Shown one piece after another: positions 6,065 through 9,604 of a stretch of DNA of 9,604 nucleotides. Under the pieces are notes generated by a model. That model was given only the letters and a program-made list of their open reading frames with translations, was not told where the DNA came from and did not search any database. How positions within the stretch are numbered: position 1 is the stretch's first letter; each line of letters begins with the position of its first letter. A program made the position numbers and the translations under genes. Origin of the DNA: JAAFIP01 sp031431335. GTDB lineage: Bacteria > Pseudomonadota > Gammaproteobacteria > Burkholderiales > Burkholderiaceae_C. The stretch covers positions 1 to 9,604 of the forward strand of contig JANPDG010000253.1 in assembly GCA_031431335.1 (NCBI GenBank), in the 5' to 3' direction.

Positions 6065-6829
6065 ATGCTGGCACCCCCTTTTGACACCGATCAACACGCT
6101 CTATTTTTAGATTTTGACGGCACCCTCGTCGGCATAGCGCCGCACCCGAGCGACATCGTGCGCCCCGTTGGCATGCCGCAAATGCTGCACCAGCTGCAAC
6201 AATTGCTGGGCGGCGCGGTGGCGATAGTGACGGGCCGCAGCATCAGCGACATCGACCATTTTTTGGCCCCCACCGAGCTGGCAGTGGCAGGCGAGCAAGG
6301 TGCCCAAAGGCGCGACAGCCTAGGCCACTGGCACCACACCCCCACTGCCTGGACGGCTGCGCAACACGCCTCGCAATACGCCTACATGCTGCGCGCAGCC
6401 CAGCTGCTAGAAGCACAACACCCCGCGCTGTGGTGTGAGCCCAAGTCGCTGGGTTTTACCCTGCACTACCGCAGCGCCAGCGCGCTTGGCCCCACCTGCT
6501 GGGACGCGCTGTCGCCACTGCTCGCGCACACCCCCGCGTGCACGCTGATACGCGGCCAATACGGCATCGAGCTTCGGCCCAGCGCTGCGGGCAAAGGCGC
6601 TGCGGTGCGCAGCTTTATGCAAGAGGCTGCCTTTGCGGGCCGCATGCCCGTATTTGTGGGCGACGATGCAGCCGACGAAGACGGCTTTGAAGCCGCGCAA
6701 CAAGCTGGCGGCTACGGCATAAAGGTGGGCAGCGGCGACAGCGTAGCGCGCTACCGGGCCAATGGGCCACTGGATGTGCACACCTGGCTGCAGGGCTTGC
6801 TGCCCAGCAGCATGGCAATGGCCACATGA
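6065..6829 (+). CDS. otsB: Trehalose-6-phosphate phosphatase
   Basis: Removes phosphate from trehalose-6-phosphate to give trehalose, the second step of the OtsAB pathway, in the cytoplasm. The 254-residue HAD-superfamily protein has the nucleophile motif LDFDGTL (15-21, Asp16 and Asp18), TGRS (56-59), KSLGFTLHYR (127-136), AAGKGAAVR (175-182, motif-III Lys177) and GDDAADEDGF (199-208, acidic metal site). All catalytic motifs are intact. The start is uncertain: only a weak GGA lies 9 bases upstream of this ATG, but it gives the usual short N-terminus before DFDGT. otsA follows after 30 bp, so the pair is an operon in the order otsB-otsA. Confidence 0.94.
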   Translation: MLAPPFDTDQHALFLDFDGTLVGIAPHPSDIVRPVGMPQMLHQLQQLLGGAVAIVTGRSISDIDHFLAPTELAVAGEQGAQRRDSLGHWHHTPTAWTAAQHASQYAYMLRAAQLLEAQHPALWCEPKSLGFTLHYRSASALGPTCWDALSPLLAHTPACTLIRGQYGIELRPSAAGKGAAVRSFMQEAAFAGRMPVFVGDDAADEDGFEAAQQAGGYGIKVGSGDSVARYRANGPLDVHTWLQGLLPSSMAMAT

Positions 6830-6834
6830 TAGGC

Positions 6835-6863
6835 ATGAGCCCGCTATGAGCAGCCGCCTATGA
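6835..6863 (+). other. Two ATGA-linked mini-open frames before otsA
   Basis: The otsB-otsA gap has three ATGAGC copies. ATG at 6835 reads M-S-P-L-stop and its TGA overlaps the ATG at 6846. That ATG reads M-S-S-R-L-stop and its TGA overlaps the otsA ATG at 6860. No Shine-Dalgarno precedes otsA, so ribosomes leaving otsB could be passed along by re-initiation. The layout is seen directly; the role is inference. Confidence 0.4.
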
Positions 6864-8266
6864 GCCGCCTCGTGGTGGTCTCTAACCGCGTAGCCGACCC
6901 ACGCAAAAGCGCTGCAGGCGGATTGGCGGTGGCGGTGGGCCAAGCTCTAGAGGCTGCAGGCGGCTTGTGGCTAGGCTGGAGCGGCAAAATCGCCCAGCAT
7001 TCAAACACAGCCGACACTGCAGACCCACCCGTGCACATTCAGCGCACCGGCAAAGTCGAGCTGGCCACCTTTGACCTCAGCGCCCAAGCGCACGACAGCT
7101 ACTACCTGGGCTACAGCAACGCCGTGCTATGGCCGGTGTTTTTATACCGCTTAGATTTGGCCGATTTTGATGCAGCGTTTTTTGAGGGCTACCGCCAGGT
7201 TAACAAACTGTTTGCACGCAAGCTGCTGCCGCTCTTGCGCCCCAGCGACGTGGTGTGGATTCACGACTACCACCTGATCCCCCTGGCCGCCAAGCTGCGC
7301 GCCATGGACTGCCAGCAGCGCATCGGGTTTTTCTTGCACATTCCCCTGCCCCCTGCCCCCATACTGGCGGCGATTCCGCAGCACGCCTGGCTGATGGAGC
7401 GGCTGTTTGCCTACGATGTGGTGGGCTTTCAGTGCCAAGCCGATGTGCGCCATTGTGTGGACTACGCGCTGCAAGAGCTGGGCGCGCAGCTGGTGTCCAA
7501 AGACGAAGGGAGCGGCGCACATGTGCTCAGCGCCTTTGGCCGCAGCGTGCGGGTGCAGGCTTTTCCGATTGGCATGGACGTAGACGAGTTTGCGCGGCTG
7601 GGCGAAGGCAAAGAGGCCCAAGCCAGCTACGCCACCCTGCGCGACCAGTACGCCCGCCGCCGCATTTTGATTGGCATTGACCGGCTTGATTACTCTAAAG
7701 GCATCCCGCACCGCATTCGCGCGTTTCGCCAGCTACTAGAACAATACCCCGAGAACATGCACCACGCCACCCTGGTGCAAATAGCCTCGCCCAGCCGCGA
7801 AACTCTGGGGGCGTATGCCCACATTCGCCAAGAGCTAGAGGGCCTGTGCGGCGCGATCAACGGCGACTTTGGCACACTCGACTGGATACCCGTGCGCTAC
7901 ATTCACCGCACCGTTGCCCGCAAGCGCCTGCCCGGCCTGTGCCGCGCCGCGCGGGTAGGCTTGGTCACGCCGCTGCGCGATGGCATGAACCTGGTGGCCA
8001 AAGAGTTTATCGCCGCGCAGCCCGCAAACGACCCTGGCGTGCTGGTGTTGTCGCGCTTTGCCGGGGCGGCTGAGCAGCTCACTGAGGCACTGCTGGTCAA
8101 CCCCTACGACACCCACGGCACCGCCCAAGCCATCCAACGCGCCCTGCACATGAGCCTGCCCGAGCGCCAAGAGCGCCATCAGGCTCTGCTGGCGGGCATC
8201 AGTGAGTTTGATGTGCATTGGTGGAGCCGGAGCTTTCTGAAAGCGCTTGATGGGAATCTTTCGTAG
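6860..8266 (+). CDS. otsA: Trehalose-6-phosphate synthase
   Basis: A GT20 glycosyltransferase that joins glucose from UDP-glucose to glucose-6-phosphate, giving trehalose-6-phosphate for OtsB. At 468 residues it is close to the E. coli enzyme (~474). Seen in order: VVVSNRV (5-11) with Arg10, the GGLAVA loop (20-25), WLGWSGK (37-43), YYLGYSNAVLWP (81-92) with Trp91, WIHDYHL (133-139) with Asp136, FFLHIPLPP (157-165) with His160, IGIDRLDYSKGI (271-282) with Arg275 and Lys280, and late in the protein PLRDGMNLVAKEF, the nucleotide-sugar site. All substrate residues appear intact. The common FHYR after LWP reads FLYR here. Trehalose made this way protects against osmotic and drying stress. The gene ends at the edge of a large inverted-repeat element and faces pth. 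Confidence 0.96.
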   Translation: MSRLVVVSNRVADPRKSAAGGLAVAVGQALEAAGGLWLGWSGKIAQHSNTADTADPPVHIQRTGKVELATFDLSAQAHDSYYLGYSNAVLWPVFLYRLDLADFDAAFFEGYRQVNKLFARKLLPLLRPSDVVWIHDYHLIPLAAKLRAMDCQQRIGFFLHIPLPPAPILAAIPQHAWLMERLFAYDVVGFQCQADVRHCVDYALQELGAQLVSKDEGSGAHVLSAFGRSVRVQAFPIGMDVDEFARLGEGKEAQASYATLRDQYARRRILIGIDRLDYSKGIPHRIRAFRQLLEQYPENMHHATLVQIASPSRETLGAYAHIRQELEGLCGAINGDFGTLDWIPVRYIHRTVARKRLPGLCRAARVGLVTPLRDGMNLVAKEFIAAQPANDPGVLVLSRFAGAAEQLTEALLVNPYDTHGTAQAIQRALHMSLPERQERHQALLAGISEFDVHWWSRSFLKALDGNLS

Positions 8267-8281
8267 TTCTATTACTATGCT

Positions 8282-8320
8282 ATTAATAGCAAACTATTGA
8301 ATATCCACGTCGGAAAAGTG
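8282..8320. repeat. Left terminal inverted repeat
   Basis: Pairs with 8800-8838 at 37 of 39 positions, the last 20 without mismatch. The outer half holds the palindrome GCTATTAATAGC (8279-8290). It begins about 16 bp after the otsA stop codon. Confidence 0.8.
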
Positions 8321-8436
8321 CTCGTTTTTCTTCCAAAGATGCTCTGCGCAAGATGGTTCCCGTATTCCCCCTCAGACCAGCCAACTAGCCCTCGCGCCAG
8401 AGCGTGCCTTGCTTGGTTTTTTTGTCTTGTACGGGC

Positions 8437-8541
8437 GCAGGCCGACGGTGCTACTTCAACTACGCGGCTGTCCCCCGTGTTGGCCTAGGGCCAACTACTC
8501 CTCCTTGACGCCGCTACGCTGAAGTAGCACCGCCGGCCTGC
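8437..8541. repeat. Palindromic unit 1: 22-bp stem around 60-bp core
   Basis: The 22-base arms 8437-8458 and 8520-8541 are reverse complements with one mismatch. They directly enclose the 60-bp core at 8460-8519. Within the core, GTTGGCC-TAG-GGCCAAC (8479-8495) is a perfect 7-bp hairpin with a 3-base loop. The unit can fold on its own as DNA or RNA. Confidence 0.75.
8460..8519. repeat. 60-bp core, copy A (inverted copy at 8623-8682)
   Basis: Matches the reverse complement of 8623-8682 at 53 of 60 positions without gaps. The first 18 and last 17 positions are identical. Four of the seven differences make up two paired changes in the internal hairpin, T-A/T-A here against G-C/C-G in the other copy. 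Confidence 0.85.
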
Positions 8542-8580
8542 TTGGTGACTGTTGGTGGACTATGAACGGTGGCCTGCTTG
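8535..8580. repeat. Short direct repeat in the central loop
   Basis: GGCCTGCTTG occurs at 8535-8544 and again at 8571-8580, 36 bp apart, in the segment between the two palindromic units. The rest of this segment (8542-8600) shows no gene. Confidence 0.5.
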
Positions 8581-8600
8581 CTTCCCCAACCCAACCCACC

Positions 8601-8705
8601 GCCCTGGCGCTTGGTGTGTACGGCGTAGCGGCGTCAAGGCGGAGCAGGCGGCCCTAGGCCGCCGCGGGGGACAGCCGCGTAGCCGTACACGCCAAGTGCC
8701 AGAGC
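8601..8705. repeat. Palindromic unit 2: different 22-bp stem around inverted core
   Basis: Arms 8601-8622 and 8684-8705 are reverse complements at 19 of 22 positions; two of the three mismatches are G-T wobbles. They enclose the inverted core copy at 8623-8682, whose hairpin GGCGGCC-CTA-GGCCGCC lies at 8647-8663. The stem sequence is unrelated to that of unit 1, although the cores are copies. Confidence 0.75.
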
Positions 8706-8799
8706 GGCGTACAAAACTGTGAAGTCAAATTCCCGTACTGCAGAACACAAGCAAGACGCCCTGTCATCTCATCAACCACGTTTTTGGAGAAAAAAATGG

Positions 8800-8838
8800 C
8801 ACTTTTCCGACGTGGATATTTAATAGTTCGCTATTAAT
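8800..8838. repeat. Right terminal inverted repeat
   Basis: Inverted partner of 8282-8320, differing at two positions. It ends 18 bp before the pth stop codon. Confidence 0.8.
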
Positions 8839-8855
8839 TCAGTAGTACTAACAAT

Positions 8856-9560
8856 TCAATCAGGCGCTTTGCTAGCTGCAACTGAAGCAAGCTCAGTTGC
8901 AGACAGCTGCTCAACATCAGGTGCCGATGGATCAGACACCCTAACCGGCTTAGGCGGCTTGGGCCGAGGCGGTTTACTGGTGTGTACCACCATCATGGCT
9001 TTTTCCATCTCGCCTGCGATAAACAGCGGCGCGGCTTTCACGCTGCGCTCCACGGTCTGCGCAATAGCGTCCCGGTGCTCGGCTGAGGGCTTTTTTAGTA
9101 CCCAGTGAATCACCTCGCTTTTCACGCCCGGATGGCCAATGCCAATCCGCAGCCGCCAATACTGGTCGGTGCCCAGCTGGGCGTGGATGTCGCGCAGCCC
9201 GTTGTGGCCTGCATGGCTACCACCCAGCTTAATTTTGGCCTCGCCCGGCACGATGTCCAGTTCGTCGTGGGCTACCAAAATCTCCTGCGGTGTAATTTTG
9301 AAATACTTGGCCAACGCCCCCACCGACTTGCCCGACAGGTTCATAAACGTCTGCGGCTGCAGCAGCCACACCGGCTGCCCCGCTACACCGCTTGCGCTAG
9401 TCGGTTGCATGCGGGCCACTAGGCCGTAATAGCTTTTATCGTAGGTAAGCGAGCACTTCCACTCCCGTGCCAGCGCGTCGATCAGCCAAAACCCCGCGTT
9501 GTGCCGCGTAGCATCATATTCAGCGCCCGGGTTGCCCAAGCCAACAAACAGTTTGATCAT
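8856..9560 (-). CDS. pth: Peptidyl-tRNA hydrolase with C-terminal tail
   Basis: Cleaves peptides from peptidyl-tRNA that drops off the ribosome, recycling tRNA in the cytoplasm. Seen: LFVGLGNPGAEYDATRHNAGF (4-24) with catalytic His20, FMNLSGKSV (72-80) with Asn74, and HDELDIVPG (98-106) with Asp99, then GGSHAGHNGLRDI with Asn120. All active-site residues are present. The protein has 234 residues against ~190-200 in most bacteria. The excess is a tail from about 195 that starts SKPPRPKPPKPVR and ends in an Ala/Ser-rich, acidic stretch. The start at 9560 gives the standard MIKLFVGLGNPG N-terminus, though the ribosome-binding site is weak. It converges on otsA across the inverted-repeat element. 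Confidence 0.95.
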   Translation of the reverse strand: MIKLFVGLGNPGAEYDATRHNAGFWLIDALAREWKCSLTYDKSYYGLVARMQPTSASGVAGQPVWLLQPQTFMNLSGKSVGALAKYFKITPQEILVAHDELDIVPGEAKIKLGGSHAGHNGLRDIHAQLGTDQYWRLRIGIGHPGVKSEVIHWVLKKPSAEHRDAIAQTVERSVKAAPLFIAGEMEKAMMVVHTSKPPRPKPPKPVRVSDPSAPDVEQLSATELASVAASKAPD

Positions 9561-9604
9561 GGCCCAATTATCCCTGCACCAAACCAGCGTGTGCGTTTAG
9601 AGCC

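Larger units (their letters stand above)
8282..8838. mobile_element. ~560-bp non-coding element with terminal inverted repeats (MITE-like)
   Basis: The convergent spacer between otsA and pth is bounded by inverted repeats. The inner 20 bp, ATATCCACGTCGGAAAAGTG at 8301-8320, recur perfectly inverted at 8800-8819. With their outer flanks, 8282-8320 pairs with 8800-8838 at 37 of 39 positions, and weaker similarity continues inward about 20 bp (to around 8341 and 8779). It may also reach outward to a TAGT tip at the otsA stop (8264) and 8850. The inside is GC-rich, has no believable protein, and holds a nested set of palindromes. No target-site duplication is evident. Size, terminal repeats and lack of transposase resemble a miniature inverted-repeat element, but no known family is recognised. 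Confidence 0.6.

Noticed and set aside
7151..7711. 186-codon minus-strand open frame within otsA
   Set aside because: It is antisense to a fully conserved otsA, has unnatural composition, and has no start signals.
8267..8281. Target-site duplication flanking the element
   Set aside because: The bases outside the terminal repeats do not match on the two sides, so no duplication can be claimed.
8297..8488. 63-codon open frame in the repeat element
   Set aside because: It begins inside the terminal repeat and ends in the 60-bp core, has no Shine-Dalgarno and no family resemblance. The DNA constraint there is palindromic, not coding.
8846..8862. CTAACAATTC near the pth stop, resembling the start of an integron attC site
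   Set aside because: No matching attC partner half site or integron gene is seen, and the surrounding inverted repeats have a different layout.
9561..9604. End of an upstream gene such as rplY before pth
   Set aside because: Only 44 bases are visible. A possible minus-strand stop can be read, but there is too little sequence to support a gene.

Overview
The window looks like chromosomal DNA of a betaproteobacterium, most likely a Comamonadaceae (Rhodoferax/Polaromonas/Acidovorax-like) species. The reasons are the cytosolic-type malate dehydrogenase with a GSRPRGPGMER mobile loop, the co-directional mdh / CitE-like lyase / small secreted protein / acnB cluster, the divergent GntR-UTRA regulator, and the coaD-ferredoxin pair. 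The assignment rests on recognising protein sequences by eye; no database search was possible.

Left part (1-3596, minus strand): a tight four-gene cluster read from right to left. It holds mdh (malate dehydrogenase), a divergent HpcH/HpaI-CitE family lyase, a small exported protein that resembles the MliC/PliC lysozyme-inhibitor fold, and acnB (aconitase B, only the first ~303 residues lie in the window). Gaps are 6, 35 and 31 bp, so one transcript is likely. A sigma70-like promoter lies in front of mdh.

Control region (3597-3767): the divergent mdh/gntR spacer carries a perfect 12-bp palindrome, TCTTATATAAGA. It sits inside the spacer of a predicted gntR promoter and just upstream of the mdh -35 box. 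This is the expected layout for an autoregulated GntR factor that also controls the TCA-cycle genes.

Middle part (3768-5904, plus strand): the GntR/HutC-type regulator, coaD (phosphopantetheine adenylyltransferase), a YfhL/Alvin-type 2[4Fe-4S] ferredoxin, and after an AT-rich spacer a small exported EF-hand protein that ends in a strong intrinsic terminator.

Right part (6000-8266, plus strand): otsB and otsA, the two enzymes of trehalose synthesis. Three 11-bp-phased CTTAAG-type boxes that match the PmrA/QseB response-regulator pattern precede otsB, and two tiny ATGA-overlapping open frames lie between otsB and otsA. Beyond otsA, the convergent spacer before pth (peptidyl-tRNA hydrolase, minus strand, 8856-9560) is filled by a ~560-bp non-coding element. 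It has ~39-bp near-perfect terminal inverted repeats, and inside them are two inverted 60-bp cores, each wrapped in its own different hairpin stem. Differences between the two cores include two compensatory base-pair changes in a local hairpin. This element is the least explained and most interesting structure in the window.
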